Assembly: GCF_947500695.1 (NCBI RefSeq)
Contig: NZ_CANMSS010000004.1
Span: 355,527-419,526, forward strand
DNA length: 64,000 nt
Direction: 5' to 3'
Origin: an uncultured Pseudoteredinibacter sp.
GTDB lineage: Bacteria; Pseudomonadota; Gammaproteobacteria; Pseudomonadales; Cellvibrionaceae
The notes beneath the pieces are model-generated. The model had not been told where the DNA came from. It saw only the letters and a list, made by a program, of their open reading frames with translations, and made no database searches. A program made the position numbers and the translations under genes. Within the stretch, counting starts at the first letter, position 1. The number at the start of each line of letters is the position of its first letter. Below are positions 51,024 through 58,780 of this stretch, piece by piece.

Positions 51024-52829
51024 ATGACAGCCCCCATACTTAGTGAACGCGACCTGGAATTTATGCTTTATGAGTTATTTGATGCCGAAAGCCTGACCCA
51101 GCGCCCACGTTACTCCGATCACAGCCGCGAGACTTTCAACGCAGCGCTGCAAACATCCCAAGCTGTCGCTGAAAAGTTCCTGCTACCGATGCGTCAGAAG
51201 GCCGACAATAACCAACCCACCTTCGATGGCGAAAAAGTGCATATGATCCCCGAGATCAAAACCGCTGTTGATGCCGTGGTTGAATCTGGTTTGGCATCTG
51301 CCACTGCCGATTTTGAGTTGGGGGGGATGCAGTTGCCCGGTATTGTTGCTAATGCCGTCAGTGCCTACCTCAGTGCCGCCGGTGGTGTTGCGATGGGTTA
51401 TACCGCTTTAACCAATGCTAACTCCAACTTAATTGAGGCCCATGGCACCCCAGAGCAAATCGAGAAATGGGTTGTACCTATGCGTGCCGGCCGCTTTGCG
51501 GGCACTATGGCCATGACTGAACCTGGCGCGGGTTCCGGCCTTGCCGATCTGACCACCACGGCCGTTAAGGATGCCGATGGTAATTATCGTGTTAGCGGCA
51601 GCAAAATCTTTATTTCCGGTGGCGACCACGATCTTAACGAAAATATTGTGCACCTAGTGCTGGCACGAGTGAAAGGTGCACCGAAGGGCGTTAAGGGCAT
51701 TTCCTTGTTTATCGTGCCTAAATTTTTGGTCAATGACGACGGCTCACTAGGTGAGCGTAATGAAGTCGCTTTGGCCGGTTTATTCCATAAAATGGGCGGT
51801 CGCGCCCAAACCTCTACCGCCTTGAGCTTTGGTGAAAAAGACGGCGCCGTTGGGTATTTGGTAGGCGAGGAGAATAAGGGATTGGCCTATATGTTCCACA
51901 TGATGAACGAAGCGCGCATCATGGTGGGCACGTCCGGTGCGGTTACTGCACTGACCGGTTACCAGTATTCCCTTGATTACGCCAGAGAGCGACCACAAGG
52001 CCGCTTACTATCCGAAAAAGATCCTCACTCGCCACCGGTCAGTATTATTAAGCACCCTGATATTCGTCGCATGTTGCTGGCACAAAAAGCCTATGCAGAA
52101 GGTGGGTACGCTCTATGCTTACTAGGTGCTCAATTGGAGGATGATTCTAGAACAGCGTCCAGTGAAGATGAGCGTAAGGCTGCGCACACGCTATTGGATT
52201 TCCTGACGCCCATTATTAAAACCTGGCCCTCTGAGTACGGCCCCAAAGCCAATCACTTTGCCATTCAGGTGTTAGGTGGTCACGGCTATATTAATGAGCA
52301 CCCAGTAGAGCAACTTTATCGTGATAACCGACTCAACCCAATTCACGAGGGCACGACGGGTATTCAGTCTCTCGACTTGCTGGGTCGTAAAGTCCCGATG
52401 AAAGATTTTGCCGGTTACAGTGCTTGTTTGGGCGAAATGGCAAAAACCATAGCGATTGCCAAACAGTCAGAAGCGTTAAGCTCCTACGCTGATGAATTGG
52501 CTGCAGCGATTGTGACGTTAAAGAAAACCACCGAAACTGTATTGGGCGCAACCCAATCAATGAACATCGATGCGGCTTTCTCTAACTCAGTGAAATACTT
52601 AGAGCTGTTTGGCAATGTTGTCATTGCTTGGATGTGGTTAAAGCAGGGTATTGTCGCTGATCAGGCCTTGGCTAAGCAGCCCCATGAAAGCGATGAACAT
52701 TTTTATCGAGGTAAGCTGCAGGCCTTACAGTATTTCTTCCGCGTCGAGTTACCAGAGATCTATCATTGGGCCAAGCTGGTTTCGGATTTGGACACCACTA
52801 ATTTCGATATGCGCGAAGAGTGGTTTTAA
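51024..52829 (+). CDS. Long acyl-CoA dehydrogenase (DmdC/FadE-like), second copy
   Basis: 601 residues from ATG 51024 (ATG 51015 is possible). It has the same layout as the enzyme at 25172: GTMAMTEPGAGSGLADLTT, KIFISGGDHDLNENIVHLVLARV, IQVLGGHGYINEHPVEQLYRDNRLNPIHEGTTGIQSLDLLGRKVPMKD and a 130-residue C-terminal extension. The Glu of IHEG is the expected base. It oxidises acyl-CoA to enoyl-CoA using FAD. The two proteins differ clearly in sequence and in their regulators, so they probably take different substrates. Confidence 0.93.
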   Translation: MTAPILSERDLEFMLYELFDAESLTQRPRYSDHSRETFNAALQTSQAVAEKFLLPMRQKADNNQPTFDGEKVHMIPEIKTAVDAVVESGLASATADFELGGMQLPGIVANAVSAYLSAAGGVAMGYTALTNANSNLIEAHGTPEQIEKWVVPMRAGRFAGTMAMTEPGAGSGLADLTTTAVKDADGNYRVSGSKIFISGGDHDLNENIVHLVLARVKGAPKGVKGISLFIVPKFLVNDDGSLGERNEVALAGLFHKMGGRAQTSTALSFGEKDGAVGYLVGEENKGLAYMFHMMNEARIMVGTSGAVTALTGYQYSLDYARERPQGRLLSEKDPHSPPVSIIKHPDIRRMLLAQKAYAEGGYALCLLGAQLEDDSRTASSEDERKAAHTLLDFLTPIIKTWPSEYGPKANHFAIQVLGGHGYINEHPVEQLYRDNRLNPIHEGTTGIQSLDLLGRKVPMKDFAGYSACLGEMAKTIAIAKQSEALSSYADELAAAIVTLKKTTETVLGATQSMNIDAAFSNSVKYLELFGNVVIAWMWLKQGIVADQALAKQPHESDEHFYRGKLQALQYFFRVELPEIYHWAKLVSDLDTTNFDMREEWF

Positions 52830-52968
52830 GCCCCTAAGTAAGCTTAAGGAGGAGATTTTTCATCAGTTTTTGTAGGTGGCGGTTTAGAGCTCGTACTAGC
52901 TAAAATAACCGAAAAATCTTCTTCTAAAAAAACCTAACATTTATGCTCGAAACTGCTTCAGGCTGTTC

Positions 52969-53003
52969 ATTGTCACTCAATACAAAGTAATGCTACATAT
53001 TTG
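52969..53003 (+). repeat. Imperfect direct repeat, left copy
   Basis: Matches 54309-54343 in about 23 of 30 aligned positions (TGTCA..CAAT..AAGT..TGCTACAT). The two copies flank the secreted hydrolase gene in the same direction, 1.34 kb apart. Confidence 0.45.
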
Positions 53004-53027
53004 CCCTGAGCGCCGGTTCAGGGCAAA
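53000..53027 (+). terminator. Hairpin after acyl-CoA dehydrogenase gene
   Basis: Perfect 10-bp stem TTTGCCCTGA / TCAGGGCAAA with an 8-base loop, 170 bp after the gene. The tail TGTTCAGTTT is moderately U-rich. Confidence 0.55.
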
Positions 53028-53150
53028 TGTTCAGTTTACGAAATAAAACGAATTGGGCCGCTATTCTATGATTTCGTCGGCGCATGTGCTGCGAGCTCTT
53101 TTTCTATAGTAGATACTCAATATTTCCCATTCAGTATTAGGAGGCTGCGT

Positions 53151-54167
53151 CTAAGGCTTTAGGTTCGTTTCCAGCCAATTGGAGATCTCTTCTAATACAG
53201 TACCTTGGTATTTGTAAAGGTTGTGGGTGCCCTCGCTGTATAAACGAAGTTCAATAGTGTGCCCTTTGTCTTGAAGCGCTTGAACATAGTTCAGCATTCT
53301 GTTCGCCGGGGTTCTTTTATCCTTGGCGCCATGAAGAAACAAAAATGCCGGTTTGGATAGTATTCCATCTATTAGATGAAGGGGAGAAACTCCTAGCAAC
53401 AACTTTTGTTGCTCTGCTTTGGTGAGGGCGTTCCAGTTATCTACGATAAGTGGGTAAACATGCTCATCAAATTCACTTCTTCTGAAATCGTCATCTTTGC
53501 GCGATACCGTTCCAGACATGATGACGGCTTTTATGTTTTTTATCTTGGTTAACATCATGGCGTTGATCATCGTGCCACGGCTAAAACCCCATAGTGCTAC
53601 CTTAGATGTGTCAATCGTGCCAATTTCACTGGCTAGTGTAATAAGATCTATGCTGTCATAAACATCACCATATCCTAAGTCGGTAACATCTAGAGGTATT
53701 GATTCATTGTTTGAAACGCCTTTCGGCTTCGATCCTCTGAAATCACTGGCTATTACGGCATACCCTTGTTCGGCAAGCTGACAAAAGTTCAGTAGATCAG
53801 CCATAATGAGCTTCCCCCATTTTGCCGCACCGCCTCGGTTATATATTACCAGGGGCGTTTTCTTGGTATTTGCTTGTTGTTTGGGGTGTACCAGCCAAGC
53901 ATCTACCAAACCTTTACGACCTTTGTACTTCAGCTTTCGAGTTTCTACTGAGTGGTTATTGATGCAGTTGTCGAAGCTTCTTTGAGGAAATGCTTTGTCA
54001 AATGATGCTCGGTCCCAGCCGAATTTTTTTAAGAAGTTGAAATACTCAGCTGAGGTTTTGATCTTCATTTTGAAGCCCTCAGATGATACCAATATTGGGC
54101 TTGCTTCTTGACCGATCGATAAATTAGAAAATGCGAATGCTATCAGTAAGAGCCATCTTACTTTCAT
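53151..54167 (-). CDS. Exported alpha/beta hydrolase (prolyl-oligopeptidase-like)
   Basis: 338 residues with a signal peptide (KVRWLLLIAFAFSNLSIG). The catalytic triad can be read as S196 in GFSRG, D283 in GAKDKRTP and H315 in EGTHNLY, the S9/dienelactone-hydrolase arrangement. The oxyanion strand is VIYNRGGAAKWG. It should be a periplasmic esterase or peptidase. It is a single gene flanked by imperfect direct repeats, with two palindromes upstream of its start, and it may be an inserted unit. Confidence 0.85.
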   Translation of the reverse strand: MKVRWLLLIAFAFSNLSIGQEASPILVSSEGFKMKIKTSAEYFNFLKKFGWDRASFDKAFPQRSFDNCINNHSVETRKLKYKGRKGLVDAWLVHPKQQANTKKTPLVIYNRGGAAKWGKLIMADLLNFCQLAEQGYAVIASDFRGSKPKGVSNNESIPLDVTDLGYGDVYDSIDLITLASEIGTIDTSKVALWGFSRGTMINAMMLTKIKNIKAVIMSGTVSRKDDDFRRSEFDEHVYPLIVDNWNALTKAEQQKLLLGVSPLHLIDGILSKPAFLFLHGAKDKRTPANRMLNYVQALQDKGHTIELRLYSEGTHNLYKYQGTVLEEISNWLETNLKP

Positions 54168-54210
54168 CCTTTAACTCCACTGTGAGGGGGTTTAAATTGA
54201 ATTTATGTAA

Positions 54211-54259
54211 TGGTATACCATATCTAATTGATGGTAGCATGTGTTTACGAATGTAAACA
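54211..54259. promoter_or_regulatory. Two palindromes upstream of the secreted hydrolase
   Basis: ATGGTATACCAT (54211-54222) is a perfect 12-bp palindrome. TGTTTAC / GTAAACA with a 4-base centre (54242-54259) is a TetR/FadR-like operator shape. Both are within 100 bp of the hydrolase start, in its promoter region. Confidence 0.4.
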
Positions 54260-54308
54260 AGTATCGGCATATCTCTAGGGTTTGTGCTCTGTGCAGCTCC
54301 GCGTCTTT

Positions 54309-54343
54309 TATTGTCATCCAATGCGAAGTGGTGCTACATTTGT
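54309..54343 (+). repeat. Imperfect direct repeat, right copy
   Basis: Partner of 52969-53003. It also contains TGGTGCTACATTTG, which is identical to 14 bases within the integrase arm-type repeats near 35320. Confidence 0.45.
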
Positions 54344-54420
54344 TGTTAAATATAAGTAGTTAACGTCGATAAAAAGCCAAAAGCTGTTAGGATTAGGTGT
54401 TGTTGAGGTGGTGGCAAGGA

Positions 54421-54738
54421 ATGCGTGAAAGACGATTAAGTCGAGTAATTCAAAAAGATACTGAAATCTCAAATAGTATCTATGCTAGTGGCTTTTTTCT
54501 GGTGATTTTTGGCCTTTGGGGTTTGGTCGAGCTTGTCGCTTTACTTTTTGATTTCTCACTCACGTCTTTGTTGATCACAGTATTCGTTTCTGCAATAGCC
54601 ATTCAGTCTTTCACAACTCTTAGTTCACTGCGTCTCATTAGGCGTAACTTAAGGGAAGATCCTGCGCAATACGGTAGCCATCCTGTGCCTAAGCCTATTT
54701 TTTATGGTGCTATTTTTTGGTTTTTGCCTAAGTTGTGA
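54421..54738 (+). CDS. Small two-helix membrane protein, unknown
   Basis: 105 residues from ATG 54421 with AAGGA very close upstream; a TTG at 54397 is an alternative. A basic start (MRERRLSRVIQKD) and two helices (YASGFFLVIFGLWGLVELVALLF and SLLITVFVSAIAIQSF). The polar tail holds RRNLREDPAQYGSHPVPKP, ending in a third short hydrophobic run (IFYGAIFWFLPKL). No family is recognised. Confidence 0.55.
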   Translation: MRERRLSRVIQKDTEISNSIYASGFFLVIFGLWGLVELVALLFDFSLTSLLITVFVSAIAIQSFTTLSSLRLIRRNLREDPAQYGSHPVPKPIFYGAIFWFLPKL

Positions 54739-54800
54739 AGTTGGGCTTAGCTGAGTCTTATTTTAGGTAGGTCTAAAGGATAATAGAAGCGTCAGCATCT

Positions 54801-55421
54801 CTAAGCCTCAACCCAAATCTCCCGCTTCTCCATAATCGCAATAAATTCATCACTCCCAACCAAGCCTTCAAGCCATTGGCGTACCTTTGGATAAGGCGCT
54901 TGTTGAAACCATTTCATATCCACATTGGCAAACTGTCGTATAAAAGGGAAGGTGCCAATATCAGCCAGGCTAATCTTTTCGCCTAGTAAATAGTTTTGCT
55001 GGTTTAGAGTGTCCTCCAGCTTTTGGATAAATACTTCAGCGCGTTGGCGGTAGTCGAGTTGGCTGGCTTCTGGGTAACCTACCCAGTATTTGTATTTATC
55101 CAGCTCTGGCTTAAAGTTGTTATCGCAGTCATCTAGCCAGGCTTCTATTTGGTTTTGCTGTTCTCTATCGCCCAATAAGCCATGCTTATCTTCACCTTGC
55201 TGTAAGGCCCACATCATAATATCGCGGCTTTCATCGATCACTTCGCCATTGGCCAGCACTAATACCGGTACAGTGCCTTTGGGGGAGGCCTCCAGCATGG
55301 CCTTGGGTTTGTCTTTTAGCAGAATGTCTCTTTGTTCTACCTCCACAGCGCAATAGTGTATCGCTAGGCGGGCTCGCATGGCGTAGGGGCAGCGGCGGAA
55401 GGAGTAGAGTATGGGTGACAT
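54801..55421 (-). CDS. Glutathione S-transferase-like protein
   Basis: 206 residues. The thioredoxin-like N domain starts LYSFRRCPYAMRARLAIHY (active-site Ser/Cys region) and has the GKTVPVLV-type cis-Pro (KGTVPVLVLANGEVIDESRDIMMW), which also gives the ESxxI glutathione-binding stretch. The helical C domain has LGEKISLADIGTFPFIRQF. It conjugates or reduces with glutathione in the cytoplasm. A CPYA centre suggests a glutaredoxin/omega-like branch. Confidence 0.9.
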   Translation of the reverse strand: MSPILYSFRRCPYAMRARLAIHYCAVEVEQRDILLKDKPKAMLEASPKGTVPVLVLANGEVIDESRDIMMWALQQGEDKHGLLGDREQQNQIEAWLDDCDNNFKPELDKYKYWVGYPEASQLDYRQRAEVFIQKLEDTLNQQNYLLGEKISLADIGTFPFIRQFANVDMKWFQQAPYPKVRQWLEGLVGSDEFIAIMEKREIWVEA

Positions 55422-55556
55422 GTGTTGCTCGTGGTGTTAGTTGATGTTTTGGTCGGCATGGCAGTATAGCTTTGTCGGGCATTAGGCTACAGCCTCTTCG
55501 GCCTGAATTGTGACGATTAAAAACAAGTTTGTTGTTGCCGGTTTTTAATTTTGCCG

Positions 55557-55985
55557 TTAAGAAACCTCAATCGCTAATATCGTTTCTGGCATGGGGGCCT
55601 TCACTAAATCAGCTAGGGTATAGGCTTCTAGGCTCTCCATAAATGCTTGCTGGGCATTGTCTAGAATACCGCGCAGATGGCAATGGGGGTTTAGCTTGCA
55701 AAGCGGGGCCTCGCAATTCACTGGGCTTAGGGTTTGCTCCATTAACTCTACCACCTCGCGCAGGTTTAACGTCTCGGGGACGATACCTAGTTTTATACCG
55801 CCGTTTTTACCTCGGCTGGCGGCTATCCAATGGGTAGAGGCTAACTTGTTAACCACTTTCTTTAGATGGTCATTTGAAATTTCTAAAGCTTGTGAAAGCT
55901 TTTGAATAGTTGTCTTTTCCTCTCTCATAGAGGCGATATAAATCAAAACTCGAAAAGCATAATCCGTGTGTTTAGTTAGTCTCAT
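55557..55985 (-). CDS. nsrR: Nitric-oxide-sensing repressor NsrR
   Basis: 142 residues, Rrf2 family. The winged helix is at 1-80 (HTDYAFRVLIYIA, QKLSQALEISNDHLKKVVNKL, SRGKNGGIKLG). Three Cys at 91, 96 and 102 (C-x4-C-x5-C) hold the NO-sensitive Fe-S cluster, at the same positions as in E. coli NsrR. It is divergent from hmp, with two NsrR-like boxes between them. NO damages the cluster and releases hmp repression. Confidence 0.92.
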   Translation of the reverse strand: MRLTKHTDYAFRVLIYIASMREEKTTIQKLSQALEISNDHLKKVVNKLASTHWIAASRGKNGGIKLGIVPETLNLREVVELMEQTLSPVNCEAPLCKLNPHCHLRGILDNAQQAFMESLEAYTLADLVKAPMPETILAIEVS

Positions 55986-56042
55986 TTTCTCGTCCTTTTG
56001 TAGGATTAAGCTTGCTGGATGAATTATAACTTGACGGCTTAT

Positions 56043-56065
56043 AAAAAGTATATAACATGCACCTT
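56043..56065. promoter_or_regulatory. NsrR-like box 1 (weaker)
   Basis: Left half AAAAAGTATAT and right half ACATGCACCTT around a single A follow the 11-1-11 NsrR pattern AAGATGYATTT-N-AAATRCATCTT, with about 8 and 9 of 11 bases matching. Confidence 0.6.
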
Positions 56066-56068
56066 TAA

Positions 56069-56091
56069 AAGAGGTATGTAAAATACACCTT
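56069..56091. promoter_or_regulatory. NsrR-like box 2 (stronger)
   Basis: Left half AAGAGGTATGT and right half AAATACACCTT around a single A match the NsrR consensus in 9 and 10 of 11 positions. Its centre is 26 bp from box 1. Both lie in the nsrR-hmp spacer, nearer nsrR. Confidence 0.75.
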
Positions 56092-56270
56092 AATGGAGTG
56101 CTTTTAAAGAAGTACTTTTAATGAGAGCCGTGTATTTGAGTATAAATAAGCGAGCTCGGCGTAATTCAAAAGAAAGTAGCGCGGCCAACCCTTGTTGAAA
56201 GGCCGGCGTAATACTTCTGTCCCTTGGCTAGCAAGCTAAGTAATCCGTAAAACAATCGAGTGATAAATAC

Positions 56271-57488
56271 ATGTTAAGTGAACAAACCATACAGGTGGTG
56301 AAAGCCACTGTTCCTGTTATCGAGGGTGCATCAGAAGTCCTAACCGATCACTTCTATAAGCGCTTGTTTCTGCATAACCCTGAGCTGCAAGATGTTTTTA
56401 ATATGAGTCATCAGCGTTCTGGCAAGCAAAGAGCAGCGCTCTATGATGCCATTACAGCCTATGCCAAAAACATCGATAACTTGGCGGTTCTAAGCACTGC
56501 GGTAGAGCGCATTGCCCATAAACACAGTAGTTTTGCGATTCAGCCAGAGCATTACGATATTGTTGGGCTCCATTTGATTGAAACTCTGCGTGAACTTTTA
56601 GGGGAAGACTTTACGCCTGAAATTGAGAACGCTTGGGTAGAGGCCTATGGTTTTTTAGCCAGCATATTCATTGGACGTGAAGAGGAAATTTACAGCGGTG
56701 CTCAATCGCAATTTGGTGGCTGGCGTGGCGAAAGGCGTTTTGTACTCAGTGAGAAGCGCATTGAATCTAGCTTAGTGACAAGCTTCGTATTTCGACCTGA
56801 AGATGGTCAGCCGGTTTTACCTTATCAGCCTGGGCAATATCTAGGTGTAAAAGTTAAACCTAGCTCAGCCGAGAACATTGAAATAAGGCAATATTCCTTA
56901 TCGGCATGTTCGAACAGCCAAAGCTATCAGATCTCGGTTAAACGCGAGGGGACTGCGCATCCAGGGGTTGTTTCTCATTACCTGCACAATGAGCTGCAGC
57001 CAGGTGATACGGTTGAGATTATGCCGCCTTGTGGAGATTTCTATTATCAAGAAAGGCAAGCGCCCACGGTATTGCTTAGCGCGGGTGTGGGCTTAACACC
57101 AATGCAGGCCATGTTAGAAAGCTTGTACAAACAACGTAGTAATCAACCCTTGCTTTATCTGCATGCCTGCAATCACCCAGAAGAGCATTCTTTCGCTGAA
57201 ACATTGAAAGAAATAATGGCTAGCGATCATGCTCGAGCGCACGCCTGGCAAAGTCATGTATGGTATGCAGAAGGTGGCTTAAGCAGCCGTGAACACAATC
57301 CTGTAGACCAACGATCTGGTTTTATGCAGCTGCCCCCTTTGCAAGATTCTCTTCACCTTAAACAGGCTCATTTTTATATGTGCGGGCCCGTGGCGTTTAT
57401 GGCTGCTATTAAAGAGCAGCTATTAGAGCTGGGTGTAGATAATGATCGGATTCACTATGAGGTGTTTGGACCGCATGAGAGCTTGTAG
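56271..57488 (+). CDS. hmp: Flavohemoglobin, nitric oxide dioxygenase
   Basis: 405 residues. The globin domain (1-140) has the proximal His in AHKHSSF. The FAD domain follows (QYSLSACSNSQSYQISVKREG), then the NAD domain (LLSAGVGLTPMQAMLESLY, YMCGPVAFM) and the C-terminal YEVFGPHESL. It converts NO plus O2 to nitrate using NAD(P)H. It is divergent from nsrR, and two NsrR-like boxes lie 180-230 bp before its start, so its repression by NsrR is likely. Confidence 0.95.
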   Translation: MLSEQTIQVVKATVPVIEGASEVLTDHFYKRLFLHNPELQDVFNMSHQRSGKQRAALYDAITAYAKNIDNLAVLSTAVERIAHKHSSFAIQPEHYDIVGLHLIETLRELLGEDFTPEIENAWVEAYGFLASIFIGREEEIYSGAQSQFGGWRGERRFVLSEKRIESSLVTSFVFRPEDGQPVLPYQPGQYLGVKVKPSSAENIEIRQYSLSACSNSQSYQISVKREGTAHPGVVSHYLHNELQPGDTVEIMPPCGDFYYQERQAPTVLLSAGVGLTPMQAMLESLYKQRSNQPLLYLHACNHPEEHSFAETLKEIMASDHARAHAWQSHVWYAEGGLSSREHNPVDQRSGFMQLPPLQDSLHLKQAHFYMCGPVAFMAAIKEQLLELGVDNDRIHYEVFGPHESL

Positions 57489-57551
57489 ATTATTCAGGGT
57501 TTAAAAACTTACAAAAGCCATCCGAATAAAAATTATCTGGGAATCAGCACC

Positions 57552-57571
57552 ATGCCCTGCATGCAGGGCAT
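57552..57571. terminator. 20-bp palindrome between convergent genes
   Basis: ATGCCCTG followed by CATG and CAGGGCAT is a perfect palindrome that can fold with a very short loop. It lies between hmp and the convergent VOC gene. There is no T run, so the terminator role is likely but not certain. Confidence 0.45.
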
Positions 57572-57582
57572 AAGTCCTCAAA

Positions 57583-57972
57583 CTATTGATTAAAGCCAGC
57601 AAAAATAGCTTCTAGCTTGTTGCCAAATGGGTCGCGCACAAAACAGGTATAAACATCAGGTATTGGGTAGGCCGCTCTTGGCCCTGGCTCGCCTTCACAA
57701 TGCCCGCCATTGTCGATGGCGATACGGTGAAAGTTATCCACTGCCTCCGGGCTGTTAGCGACAAAGCTTATATGGCAACCGTTTCCAGCACTGGCAGCTG
57801 CTTGATTTTCTGGGTTCATAATTAAAAACTGCACAGTGTCTTTTCCGTAGGCTGCAAAGCTTTCTGTGTTAGCTAGCAGTTTTACATCTAAGGTTGCCAT
57901 TAGCTCATTGTAAAAGGCCTGGCCTTTATCAATGCAGCTGACCCCTAGACTTAAGTGGTCGATAATATTCAT
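57583..57972 (-). CDS. VOC-family (glyoxalase-like) protein
   Basis: 129 residues from ATG 57972, with AAGGATTGG upstream; 10 extra residues in frame are unlikely. Start MNIIDHLSLGVSCIDKGQAFYNELMATLDV (metal His), GNGCHISFVANSPEAVDNFHRIAIDNGG in the second unit, and CFVRDPFGNKLEAIF (Glu ligand) at the end, as in small glyoxalase/bleomycin-resistance-type proteins. The substrate is unknown. It follows the YHS-domain gene on the same strand after about 80 bp that contain a hairpin. Confidence 0.88.
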   Translation of the reverse strand: MNIIDHLSLGVSCIDKGQAFYNELMATLDVKLLANTESFAAYGKDTVQFLIMNPENQAAASAGNGCHISFVANSPEAVDNFHRIAIDNGGHCEGEPGPRAAYPIPDVYTCFVRDPFGNKLEAIFAGFNQ

Positions 57973-57996
57973 AGTTCCAATCCTTACACTACTGAG

Positions 57997-58043
57997 CCCC
58001 ACACTTTGTGCTTCAAGTGACCCAAAGTATGGGGTCGTTTTTT
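57997..58043 (+). terminator. Hairpin with T run, plus orientation
   Basis: CCCCACACTTTG and CAAAGTATGGGG pair in 11 of 12 positions around a 14-base loop and are followed by TCGTTTTTTG. Nothing on the plus strand obviously needs it. On the minus strand it lies between the YHS and VOC genes. Confidence 0.5.
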
Positions 58044-58050
58044 GAAAGGT

Positions 58051-58503
58051 TTACAATTCGGCAGGTGATTTGTCTTTAATGGTTTTCCACTGGGTGTCCG
58101 CGCTCTTAATACGGCCAGGTACATCTTTAAACCATTCATCCTGGATACCGGTATCCAAGTTTAGATATAGCTTCCCGTTCACAACACGCCATACTTCAGG
58201 GTCGCCAATGAATTTTTTACCTACAGATACACCAAAGGCACAGTAGCCGCCGTATGCTGGCACATACTTTTCAGGGTTGCTTTTAAAGCTTGCTAGGTTA
58301 GCTTTACTAGAGAATTGATACGTCGCGCCATTGTGGGTGGCCACAAAGTTGCCATTGCCGCGTATTGGGCGTTTTGCGGTGTGGTAAGACACTACATCGT
58401 AGCCTTGTACTGCAGGTGCGCTGAATTGGTATTTATCGGCTAAAGCGCCAGCCGATGCTAAAACGGTAGCCACAAGGCCTAGTAAAAGTTGTTTGAAGCT
58501 CAT
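58051..58503 (-). CDS. Exported YHS-domain protein
   Basis: 150 residues with a signal peptide ending near GALADK. The YHS domain reads VQGYDVVSYHTAKRPIRGNGNFVATHNGATYQFSSKANLASFKSNPEKYVPAYGGYCAFGVS, a form common in periplasmic proteins thought to bind a metal. A C-terminal part (VNGKLYLNLDTGIQDEWFKDVPGRIKSADTQW) completes the family length. The ribosome-binding site lies in one arm of a long-range inverted repeat in the leader. Confidence 0.88.
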   Translation of the reverse strand: MSFKQLLLGLVATVLASAGALADKYQFSAPAVQGYDVVSYHTAKRPIRGNGNFVATHNGATYQFSSKANLASFKSNPEKYVPAYGGYCAFGVSVGKKFIGDPEVWRVVNGKLYLNLDTGIQDEWFKDVPGRIKSADTQWKTIKDKSPAEL

Positions 58504-58509
58504 TTTGAA

Positions 58510-58575
58510 TTCCTCAGGGTTAAAAAACTTTCCTAGAAAGCGTTAACTTTCTTGGTGTTTATGTTCCCTGAGGAA
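58510..58575 (-). promoter_or_regulatory. Structured 5' leader hiding the ribosome-binding site of the YHS gene
   Basis: On the transcript TTCCTCAGGG (58575-58566) can pair perfectly, over 10 bp, with CCCTGAGGAA (58519-58510), whose GAGGA is the Shine-Dalgarno seven bases before the ATG. Between them AGAAAG / CTTTCT (58552-58535) forms an inner hairpin. The layout is that of a translation-control leader. Confidence 0.55.
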
Positions 58576-58780
58576 GCCCAAAAGCTAAATATTGCAAACA
58601 CCGCCATTCCTACTAAATCGTCCATTTCGATACTCCGGCTCTGTATTCGTCTCAAATTACCACTGAATCGTATGACAAATTGGATAGTTTCGTGATTTGC
58701 CTATGGCCCTATGCTAGCTTTGTAAAATAAAGTGCTTAGTGGGAAGGGACTGGGCATTAGTAATAGCAGTGGAGCTTGTT

